DNA from: an uncultured Collinsella sp.
GTDB lineage: Bacteria > Actinomycetota > Coriobacteriia > Coriobacteriales > Coriobacteriaceae
Direction: 5' to 3'
Length of the DNA stretch: 23,786 nucleotides
Assembly (NCBI GenBank): GCA_902491915.1
Contig: CABUJL010000017.1
Coordinates: 1 to 23,786, forward strand
The translations under genes and the position numbers were made by a program. Below are positions 1 through 6,507 of this stretch, one piece after another; the stretch's first letter is position 1; the number at the start of each line of letters is the position of its first letter. The notes under the pieces are model-generated. The model searched no databases and was not told where the DNA came from. It saw only the letters and a list, made by a program, of their open reading frames with translations.

Positions 1-345
1 GGCGAGTGCTCCGAGGTCGGTATGTACCTGGCCATGGCTCGCGTCGCCCATCGCGAGGGTTATCCCGAGATCGGCCTGTACTGGGAGAAGGCTGCCCACG
101 AGGAGGCCGAGCACGCCGCCAAGTTCGCTGAGCTCCTGGGCGAGGTCGTGACCGACTCTACCAAGAAGAACCTCGAGATGCGCGTTGAGGCCGAGAACGG
201 CGCCACCGCCGGCAAGACCGATCTTGCTAAGCGCGCCAAGGCCGCTGGCCTCGATGCCATCCACGACACCGTGCACGAGATGGCTCGCGACGAGGCCCGC
301 CACGGCAAGGCTTTCGCCGGCCTGCTCAAGCGCTACTTTGGCTAA
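1..345 (+). CDS. Rubrerythrin-family diiron protein, C-terminal part (5' end outside window)
   Basis: The open frame runs in from the left edge with no start and stops at TAA 343-345, giving 114 visible residues. Helical ferritin-like sequence carries two E-x-x-H diiron ligand motifs, EEAEH in the first third and DEARH near the C-terminus, as in rubrerythrins. In that family the diiron site reduces hydrogen peroxide in the cytoplasm of anaerobes. No rubredoxin-type CxxC follows the ferritin-like domain. The protein may therefore be a reverse rubrerythrin (NADH peroxidase type) with its iron-sulfur domain at the unseen N-terminus, or a form lacking that domain. Codon use is strongly GC-biased, as expected for a well-expressed chromosomal gene. 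An intrinsic terminator follows within 40 bp, so this is the last gene of its transcript. Confidence 0.85.
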   Translation, partial: GECSEVGMYLAMARVAHREGYPEIGLYWEKAAHEEAEHAAKFAELLGEVVTDSTKKNLEMRVEAENGATAGKTDLAKRAKAAGLDAIHDTVHEMARDEARHGKAFAGLLKRYFG

Positions 346-379
346 GCCAACCGCCTGAGACATAACCTCAAGCTCGATG

Positions 380-411
380 AGGCCCGGACCGTATTGGTTC
401 GGGCCTTTTTC
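380..411 (+). terminator. Rho-independent terminator after the rubrerythrin gene
   Basis: An 11-bp stem (AGGCCCGGACC at 380-390 with GGTTCGGGCCT at 396-406, one G-T wobble) encloses a 5-nt loop and runs into a T tract at 406-411. It lies 34 bp after the rubrerythrin stop codon on the same strand. Confidence 0.9.
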
Positions 412-476
412 GCGCCTCACGAACTTGTTAACGCCCTGAAATAGGACCGTCTTCGGCATCGGCTTCTCGTCAAAAA

Positions 477-599
477 CTAAGTGAGTAGACTTTTTGGAAC
501 TTGCCGAGCAGACCATCCATATCACTTTATAAAGCCGCAGGTAAATGCCTTGTTGCAAAACGACCTAGTCGCCAAAGTGCCAAAAGTCTACTCACTTAG
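477..599. repeat. Inverted-repeat element, copy A (MITE-like, three-frame stop ends)
   Basis: The element is 123 bp. Its ends are 18-bp perfect inverted repeats, CTAAGTGAGTAGACTTTT at 477-494 and the reverse complement ending at 599, and pairing continues imperfectly inward. The segment 481-599 aligns without gaps to 1901-2019 with 23 mismatches in 119 positions (about 81% identity). Divergence is concentrated in the middle (511-530); the ends and the 570-580 segment are nearly invariant. Each end read inward contains TAA, TGA and TAG in three different frames. The minus-strand nuclease-like gene stops at 588-590 inside the right end. There is no room for a transposase, so if it is mobile it is non-autonomous. 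No target-site duplication is obvious. Confidence 0.8.
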
Positions 600-1715
600 A
601 TTCGCAGCCGTCCACGATCGAGCCATTTTGTGTCTAACGGGCATCTTTCCGTCGATTACTCCCAATTTTGTCCAGTCAACGAATAGTTCAGACCGGAGTA
701 ATGTCTCAGCCCTTTGCTCATCCGAGCTTTTATCACGATATTCAGCATCGAGCATCCTGCATACGGCCTTAACGATCGCGCGGAATCTATCCTCATCCGA
801 TATCTGTCTGTGTGTAAGGAGAAGCACATCGTAGCCCATGGCCTGAAGGGCCGTCATGCGGTCAGCGTCACGCAAGCCATCCCCTGCGCGTCCGTGCGAG
901 GCCTTTCCCTGACATTCAATGGCCACCTGTCGCCTACCGTCCGGTGAAGAAAGAAGTAGGTCGATATATACACGGGACTTTCCCACAATCGCTCGAGCAC
1001 TTGTGTTTAGCATCACTTCAACATTAAGCTCTATGCCGCAAAAACCTTCGCCTCCCAGGGCTCGCGGCAGTCCAAGCAACAAATACGCCTCGACCTCAAA
1101 AGGCGACGCGGCACCCAATGGAACGAGTTGCGATACCGCCATAAATCTATCGCCGCAACGCATCCCGCAAACATCTGAACAAAAACGGTCAAGGTCTCCG
1201 CCCAAAACCAAAGCGTCTCGACGCCATAAATTTGAGGCGGTGCCGTCCTCGGACGGGCAGCGCACCCAACCGAACGTTGTCGAAATCGCGCCCGAATCAA
1301 TTGCACGCGAAAGCTCCGCCTCAAGTGCCGCTGGCAGGGCACACACCGCAAACAAGCCGCACATCTCTGCCAACACAAAAAGAAGCTGGAGATCCGTCAG
1401 GTGCCGCGACATGATGAATGCCGTCAGTAGAGGAGACGTAATCAAAAACCCATGCTCCGTTTCCAGCACGGATTCCCTGGGAAGCTCACCAAGAAACAGC
1501 CGCTGCCTAATGCTGGCTGGACAAGTCCGTTTGTTTCTCGTCCGAACCAATGTATACAACGGAAAACCGAGTGCGACCGCAGCCGTCGGGTTGCGGGCGA
1601 GATCATATCGCTGCCGGTCTTCTTCCGGTCGTGGAAGCGGCGGACACAAAGCACGGACTTGAGGAGGCAAACGCCAGTACCTAAAAGCCGATATGTCACA
1701 AAGTAGATCCTTCAT
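588..1715 (-). CDS. Putative PD-(D/E)XK nuclease-domain protein (DUF559/Vsr-like), function unknown
   Basis: The protein is 375 aa from ATG 1715; GTG 1721 is equally possible, and neither has a clear ribosome binding site. The C-terminal third contains YIDLLL followed by VAIECQGKASH, then RDADR and GYDVLLLTHRQ. That order of Asp, E-x-Q/K, basic helix and hydrophobic strand is the pattern of DUF559/Vsr-like restriction-endonuclease folds. The N-terminal half (a PLYTLVRTRNKR strand, then LPRES, ITSPLL and AEMCGLFAV) resembles the N-terminal part of coriobacterial proteins often annotated as AbiEi-like. This is recognition from memory, not a search. Base composition looks lower in GC than the neighbours and codon use is less biased. 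The gene lies between two direct copies of the inverted-repeat element, and its last residues (NLSE, stop) are encoded by copy A. A defence or mobile-element role is inference only. Confidence 0.6.
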   Translation of the reverse strand: MKDLLCDISAFRYWRLPPQVRALCPPLPRPEEDRQRYDLARNPTAAVALGFPLYTLVRTRNKRTCPASIRQRLFLGELPRESVLETEHGFLITSPLLTAFIMSRHLTDLQLLFVLAEMCGLFAVCALPAALEAELSRAIDSGAISTTFGWVRCPSEDGTASNLWRRDALVLGGDLDRFCSDVCGMRCGDRFMAVSQLVPLGAASPFEVEAYLLLGLPRALGGEGFCGIELNVEVMLNTSARAIVGKSRVYIDLLLSSPDGRRQVAIECQGKASHGRAGDGLRDADRMTALQAMGYDVLLLTHRQISDEDRFRAIVKAVCRMLDAEYRDKSSDEQRAETLLRSELFVDWTKLGVIDGKMPVRHKMARSWTAANLSE

Positions 1716-1798
1716 AGGCACAGGAGAACACGAATTTCAACCCAGTCAGTCACGCATTGGCGCGAACGCACCAAAAATGGCGCCGAACGGACTGCCAA

Positions 1799-1864
1799 GT
1801 TTTCAACAGCCCTCCCCAACTGGCCAAAAGCTTGTCGAGAGCTGGACGAAGCCCTGTTGAAAAC
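1799..1864. repeat. Nested palindrome between pdxR and the nuclease-like gene
   Basis: An 11-bp perfect inverted repeat (GTTTTCAACAG at 1799-1809, CTGTTGAAAAC at 1854-1864) encloses a 44-nt interior with a weaker inner hairpin (GCTTGTC with GACGAAGC). A run of seven T follows at 1869-1875 on the plus strand, but no plus-strand gene reads into it. On the minus strand it sits in the leader of the nuclease-like gene. It may be part of a degenerate intergenic repeat. The rest of 1722-1898 shows no convincing gene. Confidence 0.45.
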
Positions 1865-1898
1865 CCCATTTTTTTCTCATGCAGAAGCTTTACGCGGC

Positions 1899-2019
1899 AA
1901 GTGAGTAGACTTTTTTGAACATTCCGAGCAGGCCGGTCTTCCTGCTTTTCAAAACCGCAGGTAGATAACTTGTTACAAAACTGCCTGGTCGCCAAAGTGC
2001 TAAAAGTCTACTCACTTAG
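1899..2019. repeat. Inverted-repeat element, copy B
   Basis: This is the second copy of the element at 477-599, in the same orientation, with the same conserved right end CTCACTTAG and central box CTTGTTACAAAAC. The left end begins GCAAGTGAG rather than CTAAGTGAG, so it has lost the outer TAA stop but keeps TGA and TAG. The minus-strand gene pdxR stops at 2008-2010 inside the right end, in the same frame as the nuclease-like gene stops in copy A. The two copies flank about 1.3 kb that contains one gene. Confidence 0.8.
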
Positions 2020-3450
2020 GTTGCAGAGCACCCCCCCCATTAGCTGCAATTCCAAGGTATTAAGCATTTTTGGACTCAAATCGTCATACTGGACAAGATT
2101 TTGAGTTGAGTTTTTAGGGACAGATGCGCCATCGGCACACCAATAACAGTCACTGATATCGACAAAAGGGATACTCGAGCGCGTGAGGGCCTGCGCAAAA
2201 GAGCTTCCGCCCGCTTCGCACTCCGCAACCACAGTGCAGTAAAGGCCCGCGTCTGCGTGTTCGATCGAGACCTCCCCTGCCGGAAACGCTTTCCGTACAA
2301 GCGAGGTCAGGCCATCACGCGCCTCGCGAGCACGAACGCGCACGCGGTTCACATGTCGCTCGTAATCACCAGATTCCAGCAAACGCGCCAAAGCGACCTG
2401 GTCAACAGAGCTCACCGACGAGGCGTAGAAACCAAGGTTGCGCCTAAACCGCTCCATTAGCTCATCGGGCAACACCATGTACGCTAGACGCAACGCCGAT
2501 GAAAGGCTCTTCGAAAACGTGTTGGTGTAGATAACCGACTGGGCGGCATCGATCGACGCGAGCGCAGGAATCGGCTTGCCGGCAAGCCGAAACTCGCAAT
2601 CGAAGTCGTCTTCGATGAGATATCGGCCCGGCTGTTCGGCGGCCCAGCTCAGCAGCGCATAGCGACGCGCAATGCTCGTCACAAGGCCGGTCGGATACTG
2701 ATGGGACGGCATCAGGTGAAGGATATCGGCCCCGGTTTTCTGCAGAGCGCTCAGGTCCACGCCGTCGTCATCCAACGGGATATGTCGTACTTGGCAGCCC
2801 ATAGCCTGATAGATGCGCGTCAGGCGCAAATAGCCCGGATCCTCAACGGCATACACCTTGTCCGCGCCAAGCAGCTGAACCAACATGGTATCGAGCAGCT
2901 GGGCGCCCGCACCGATAACAATGTTGTCGGGGTCGACATTCATACCCCTCGTCCCGCGCAGATGATGAGCAATTGCGCATCGTAGCCGAACGGTGCCCTG
3001 TACCGGTGCGGGCGAAAAGATCTCGCGCTCATCTTCGGATGCCAGCGTCGCCCGCAGTGCGCTTTGCCAAAGCCGCGCCGCCTCCAAAGTGGAAGGAGAA
3101 AGTGCGTCGAATTGCTCGACCCGTCCATCAACATCATGTGCGTTAAGACCCGCAGGAGCGGAATCTCGATCAAACTCTGTCTCAGCCAAAGGCAAAACCG
3201 GTGCATCCGGAAGCTCACAAGCGTAGTAGCCACGACGCGGCTTTGAGCAAATATAGCCCTCGGCAAGTAACTGGCTATATGCATTCTCGATGGTAATGAC
3301 ACTGATTCCCAGATGGCTGGCAAAGGCACGCTTAGACGGAAGATGCTCCCCCGCCGCAATGCGTCCAGCAACGATATCATCTCGAATTTGCTGGTAAACA
3401 TACTCATAGAGCGATGCTCCGCCGCGTTTTTCCAAATTGTAGTCAAGCAT
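2008..3450 (-). CDS. pdxR: PdxR: MocR-family regulator (GntR winged helix fused to aminotransferase fold)
   Basis: The protein is 480 aa from ATG 3450, preceded by AGGTGA with a 7-nt gap; a TTG 11 codons upstream lacks a better site. Residues 13-78 form a GntR winged helix (LPSKRAFASHLGIS, then AEGYI and RRGYY). After a linker comes a fold-type I aminotransferase domain with HQYPTG near residue 250, IEDDFDCEF near 280 and the PLP-binding lysine in FSKS (K314). MocR proteins use PLP as effector, and PdxR members control pdxST. Its divergent placement next to pdxS, 145 bp apart, supports that role. The C-terminus is odd: a run of eight G (2031-2038) is followed by codons taken from repeat copy B, giving the ending GGVLCNLSE. 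That tail is unlikely to be ancestral. Confidence 0.9.
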   Translation of the reverse strand: MLDYNLEKRGGASLYEYVYQQIRDDIVAGRIAAGEHLPSKRAFASHLGISVITIENAYSQLLAEGYICSKPRRGYYACELPDAPVLPLAETEFDRDSAPAGLNAHDVDGRVEQFDALSPSTLEAARLWQSALRATLASEDEREIFSPAPVQGTVRLRCAIAHHLRGTRGMNVDPDNIVIGAGAQLLDTMLVQLLGADKVYAVEDPGYLRLTRIYQAMGCQVRHIPLDDDGVDLSALQKTGADILHLMPSHQYPTGLVTSIARRYALLSWAAEQPGRYLIEDDFDCEFRLAGKPIPALASIDAAQSVIYTNTFSKSLSSALRLAYMVLPDELMERFRRNLGFYASSVSSVDQVALARLLESGDYERHVNRVRVRAREARDGLTSLVRKAFPAGEVSIEHADAGLYCTVVAECEAGGSSFAQALTRSSIPFVDISDCYWCADGASVPKNSTQNLVQYDDLSPKMLNTLELQLMGGVLCNLSE

Positions 3451-3595
3451 GAGTTTGTCACCTGGCCTTATTAAGTCATTCAATCTGGTATTAGTCTGAC
3501 CTTGTCATTATCTCGAAATCTGAGTATTTCGCCATACCCAGCTCCCCGATAGGATGTTCCGTCAAGCAATGCACATGCCAACCAAGGGAGCAACC
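3451..3595. promoter_or_regulatory. Divergent pdxR/pdxS control region with palindrome
   Basis: This is the 145-bp gap between divergent starts. A candidate plus-strand promoter has TTGTCA at 3502-3507 and, 17 nt on, a weak -10 TATTTC at 3525-3530. A perfect 6-bp inverted repeat, CGAAAT at 3514-3519 and ATTTCG at 3526-3531, overlaps that -10 and is a candidate PdxR operator. The binding assignment is inference. The pdxS ribosome binding site AAGGGAG ends 6 nt before its ATG. Confidence 0.4.
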
Positions 3596-4486
3596 ATGGC
3601 AGAACAGACCAGCAAGGCCGATCGCGTCAAACTCAACCGCGAACTCGCGCAGATGCTCAAGGGCGGCGTCATCATGGACGTCACCACGCCCGAGCAGGCG
3701 CGCATCGCCGAGGAGGCAGGCGCCTGCGCCGTCATGGCACTCGAGCGCATCCCGGCCGACATCCGTGCCGCAGGCGGCGTCTCGCGCATGAGCGACCCCA
3801 AGATGATCAAGGGCATCCAAGAGGCCGTCTCCATCCCCGTCATGGCCAAGTGCCGCATCGGTCACATTGTCGAGGCGCAGGTCCTGCAGGCCATCGCGAT
3901 CGATTACATCGACGAGTCCGAGGTTCTCTCCCCCGCCGATGACGTCTATCACATCGACAAGACCCAGTTTGACGTGCCGTTTGTCTGCGGCGCCCGCGAT
4001 CTGGGCGAGGCGTTGCGCCGTGTTGCCGAGGGCGCCACTATGATTCGCACCAAGGGTGAGCCGGGCACGGGCGACGTCGTTCAGGCCGTACGCCACATGC
4101 GCAAGATCCAAAAGCAGATCCGCGACGTTGTCGCCCTGCGCGACGATGAGCTCTTTGAGGCAGCCAAGCAACTGCAGGTTCCGGTCGAGCTGGTGCGCGA
4201 GGTCCATGCCACGGGTAAGCTTCCCGTCGTGAACTTTGCCGCCGGCGGCGTAGCGACCCCCGCCGACGCCGCGCTGATGATGCAGCTGGGCGCCGAAGGC
4301 GTCTTTGTCGGCTCGGGCATCTTTAAGAGCGGCGACCCCGCCAAGCGCGCAGCCGCCATCGTCAAGGCCGTGGCAAACTTCACCGATGCCAAGCTCATCG
4401 CCGAGCTTTCGGAGGACCTGGGCGAGGCCATGGTGGGCATCAACGCCGACGAGATCGAGATCATCATGGAGGAGCGCGGGCGCTAG
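3596..4486 (+). CDS. pdxS: PdxS: pyridoxal 5'-phosphate synthase, lyase subunit
   Basis: The protein is 296 aa, the normal PdxS length. It condenses ribose 5-phosphate, glyceraldehyde 3-phosphate and ammonia into pyridoxal 5'-phosphate in the DXP-independent vitamin B6 pathway. The beta-barrel landmarks are intact: D28 in VIMDVTTPEQA, the first Schiff-base lysine K85 in PVMAKCRIGH, the phosphate-binding segment RTKGEPGTG with the second lysine K153, and GGVATPADAA near the C-terminus. ATG 3596 was chosen because AAGGGAG lies just upstream and family alignment begins there; an in-frame ATG 14 codons earlier has no good site. pdxT follows after 20 bp, so both are co-transcribed, probably under PdxR. 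Confidence 0.97.
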   Translation: MAEQTSKADRVKLNRELAQMLKGGVIMDVTTPEQARIAEEAGACAVMALERIPADIRAAGGVSRMSDPKMIKGIQEAVSIPVMAKCRIGHIVEAQVLQAIAIDYIDESEVLSPADDVYHIDKTQFDVPFVCGARDLGEALRRVAEGATMIRTKGEPGTGDVVQAVRHMRKIQKQIRDVVALRDDELFEAAKQLQVPVELVREVHATGKLPVVNFAAGGVATPADAALMMQLGAEGVFVGSGIFKSGDPAKRAAAIVKAVANFTDAKLIAELSEDLGEAMVGINADEIEIIMEERGR

Positions 4487-4506
4487 TCCAGCAGAAAGGA
4501 TCGCAC

Positions 4507-5094
4507 ATGAGCGATTACGCAGACCAGACGGTCGCCGTGCTGGCGGTCCAAGGTGCTTTTACCGAGCACGAGGCAAGGCTATCCGAGCTGGGCGCACGTT
4601 GTATTGAGCTGAGGCAGGCGGCTGATTTGAAGCAGGACTTTGACCGCCTGGTACTTCCCGGCGGCGAGTCTACCGTTCAAGGGATGCTGCTTGATGAGTT
4701 GGGCATGCTCGAGGAGCTTCGTGCCCGTATCGCTGAAGGCATGCCCGTCCTGGGCACCTGCGCCGGCTTGATTCTGCTGGCGCGCGACCTTGCCGCCCAC
4801 GACGATAAGGGCACGCCGCGTTTGGCAACCATGGATGTACTTGTCGAGCGCAATGCCTACGGCAGGCAGCTCGGCAGCTTTCGAACCAAGGGGCAGGTAG
4901 CCGGCATCGACGGTGAAGTGCCGCTGACGTTTATCCGCGCGCCCCGCATCGTCGAGGTCCACGGCGACGCCAAGGTCTTAGCAAAAGTCGACGGCCGTAT
5001 CGTCGCCGCCCGCCAAAGCAACCAGCTCGGCGTAACCTTCCACCCCGAGCTCGACGACGATACCCGCCTCCACGAACTGTTCCTCCAAATGTAG
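4507..5094 (+). CDS. pdxT: PdxT: glutamine amidotransferase subunit of PLP synthase
   Basis: The protein is 195 aa, typical for PdxT. It hydrolyses glutamine and passes ammonia to PdxS in a 12+12 complex. Class I glutaminase landmarks are present: AVQGAF near the N-terminus, PGGEST at 51-56, the nucleophile C85 in GTCAGL, and the H179/E181 pair in TFHPEL. The start ATG 4507 has AGAAAGGA 6-7 nt upstream. It is the second gene of the pdxST unit. The downstream region to 5443 holds only repeats and structured elements, with no classical T-tailed terminator close to the stop. Confidence 0.97.
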   Translation: MSDYADQTVAVLAVQGAFTEHEARLSELGARCIELRQAADLKQDFDRLVLPGGESTVQGMLLDELGMLEELRARIAEGMPVLGTCAGLILLARDLAAHDDKGTPRLATMDVLVERNAYGRQLGSFRTKGQVAGIDGEVPLTFIRAPRIVEVHGDAKVLAKVDGRIVAARQSNQLGVTFHPELDDDTRLHELFLQM

Positions 5095-5117
5095 GCATCG
5101 AAATCAACAAACGAAAC

Positions 5118-5181
5118 GAGAGTGGATGATCTCCCACTTTGAGCTTGAATGCAGACTCAAACCGGGAGATTATCCACTCTC
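5118..5181. repeat. Long palindrome downstream of pdxT (18-bp stem, nested inner stem)
   Basis: GAGAGTGGATGATCTCCC (5118-5135) pairs with GGGAGATTATCCACTCTC (5164-5181) with one mismatch. Inside it TTTGAG pairs with CTCAAA. There is no T tract. It looks like a REP-type palindromic unit and could stabilise the pdxT mRNA 3' end or end transcription with Rho. Mobility and function are inference. Confidence 0.7.
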
Positions 5182-5192
5182 ATGCTATGCAA

Positions 5193-5242
5193 TCGTTGGG
5201 GACGTTCTTAAACGACTAGTCAAACAAGAACGTCCCCAACGA
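5193..5242. repeat. REP-like palindrome with a 17-bp perfect stem
   Basis: TCGTTGGGGACGTTCTT (5193-5209) pairs perfectly with its reverse complement at 5226-5242 around a 16-nt loop. The GGGGACGTTCTT core looks like the REP sequences mobilised by REP-associated tyrosine transposases; this is recalled, not searched. It lies 11 bp from the previous palindrome. Confidence 0.65.
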
Positions 5243-5264
5243 CTATCTTTTAGCAGGTCTGGAT

Positions 5265-5439
5265 CATGGCAATGCCGATGTTTTGGCACCGACAGCGAGC
5301 GCCTACCAGAGCGAACAAATTGGCATGAAAAGAGGACGGCATAGACCTTCTGGTCATGCCGTCCTCTTTGAATGACAAGTTGTCGCTCTGGTGGGCGCGC
5401 AGCGTCAACTAGTTACGCGGTTTGGTAAAACCGCGTAAC
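5265..5439. other. Two-hairpin structured element, copy S1
   Basis: Conserved parts shared with copy S2 are CATGGCAATGCCG at 5265, GACAGCGAGCG at 5291-5301, the apical GACC-TTCT-GGTC at 5344-5355, TTGAATG at 5368-5374, GTCAA at 5404-5408 and a GGTA loop at 5424-5427. The first hairpin spans 5299-5398: an outer imperfect stem, an internal loop, an 11-bp stem GAGGACGGCAT with ATGCCGTCCTC, and one extra base (A5343) before GACC. The second hairpin is GTTACGCGG (5412-5420) with CCGCGTAAC (5431-5439), with three further T-A pairs and the GGTA loop. It fills the gap between convergent pdxT and the RGG protein gene and begins 4 nt past the latter's stop. There is no U tract, so it is not a standard terminator. 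The transcribed strand is unknown. Confidence 0.65.
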
Positions 5440-5443
5440 CCAA

Positions 5444-6355
5444 CTAAAAACGGTTGCCGCGGAAGCCGCCGCCGTTGCGGCCGCCACGATCGCCACCGCG
5501 ACCGCCGCGGTCGTTACCACGGTTGCCGCCGAAGCCGCCACGGTTGCCACCGCGATCGCCATAGCCACCACGGTTGCCGCCAAAGCCGCCGCGACCGCCA
5601 CGGTCGCCGCCACGGTCACCAAAGCCGCCACGGCCGCCGCGATCGCCACCGCGACCGCCACGGTCGCCGCCACGGCCACCGCGGTCACCAAAGCCGCCAC
5701 GGCCGCCTCGATCGCCACCGCGACCGCCACGGTCGTCACGGCCGCCGCGAGGACCGCGGTCCTCGTCCAGGCCCATGGCGACGAGCGGAGCGATAACCTT
5801 ATCGAGAGCGGCCATCAGCTCGGTGGCCTCCTCGTAAGAAAGCTCGGGCAGGAGCTTCTCCTTCTTGTTGGCAAGCTCGACCAGGCCCTCTGCGGCATCC
5901 TCGGCGGCGAAGACAACAATCTTGCGCATATCGCCCTCGGCGTCGTCGATGCGGCCGACCAGATCGGCAGCCTCGGCCTCGGCCATCAGGCCATCGAGCT
6001 CACGGAGGCGCATGCCCAGCAGGTCGGACATTTCCTTCTGCTCCATCTTGGGCTTGAGGTCAAGAAGCTTGATGGCGCGCTCGATGTTCGCCATGCGCTC
6101 GGCCTTGGCCTCCTCCTCCTTGGAAATAGCAAAGCGACGGCTACGCAGCAGGCGGGCGGCCTTCTGCATCTTGTCCATCAGCTCTTCGTCATCGTAATCA
6201 ACGGCGGCCTCGACAACCTCGGCCTCCTCCTCGGCGGAAACCTCGTCAGCAGCCTCAACCTCGGAAGCTTCGGTCTCCACGGTCTCGACTGCCTCAACCT
6301 CGGCAGCCATGGTCTCGTTCTCGGTCTCGTTCATGATCTCTTCGTTCTCGGACAT
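5444..6355 (-). CDS. Winged-helix protein with acidic N-terminus and RGG-rich C-terminal tail
   Basis: The protein is 303 aa; ATG 6355 has AAGGAG upstream. Three regions are visible. Residues 1-60 are very acidic (Glu/Ala/Val rich). Residues about 63-195 are helical and match a MarR-like winged helix in outline: RAIKLLDL, then MEQKEMSDLLGM, a recognition-type helix LRELDGLMAEAE, and a wing-like RIDDAEGDMRKIVVF. Residues 200-303 are almost entirely Arg, Gly, Asp and Phe in RGG, GGRGG and GFGDRGG repeats. RGG tails bind RNA or single-stranded nucleic acid in eukaryotic and some bacterial proteins, so a nucleic-acid-binding, possibly condensate-forming role is inferred. No catalytic motif is seen. 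The gene stands alone, convergent with pdxST. The tail's repetitive DNA (about 5450-5760) could vary in length by slippage. Confidence 0.75.
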   Translation of the reverse strand: MSENEEIMNETENETMAAEVEAVETVETEASEVEAADEVSAEEEAEVVEAAVDYDDEELMDKMQKAARLLRSRRFAISKEEEAKAERMANIERAIKLLDLKPKMEQKEMSDLLGMRLRELDGLMAEAEAADLVGRIDDAEGDMRKIVVFAAEDAAEGLVELANKKEKLLPELSYEEATELMAALDKVIAPLVAMGLDEDRGPRGGRDDRGGRGGDRGGRGGFGDRGGRGGDRGGRGGDRGGRGGFGDRGGDRGGRGGFGGNRGGYGDRGGNRGGFGGNRGNDRGGRGGDRGGRNGGGFRGNRF

Positions 6356-6507
6356 GAGACTCCTTCTTGGCCCTCTCGGGCATCATCGCCCCATTCGCGG
6401 GGCCCGTCGCGCACTCTTTGCGCTTTAAACATTCATGCCTCTCGGCAAAACGTCCATTAGTTTATGGTGTCGCCATCCAATCTAGCTGCAGAATCTATGT
6501 GCACACA

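Noticed and set aside
481..834. Plus-strand open frame starting with GTG inside repeat copy A
   Set aside because: It lies mostly antisense to the nuclease-like gene, has no ribosome site, and copy B has a stop at the sixth codon of the same frame.
919..1662. 247-codon plus-strand open frame
   Set aside because: Shadow of the nuclease-like gene on the other strand; composition and lack of motifs or start signal do not support a protein.
1750..1995. 81-codon minus-strand open frame between pdxR and the nuclease-like gene
   Set aside because: It runs through repeat copy B and the nested palindrome; no ribosome site and no recognisable domain.
5126..5344. 72-codon plus-strand open frame after pdxT
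   Set aside because: It spans two palindromes and part of S1; the sequence is explained by the hairpins.
5265..5439. Integron attC site
   Set aside because: Stems with variable sequence and an extra base recall attC, but the RYYYAAC/GTTRRRY core sites and any cassette array or integrase are absent.
5450..5760. Short tandem GC-rich repeats resembling a CRISPR or VNTR
   Set aside because: They are codons for the RGG tail on the minus strand; there are no unique spacers.
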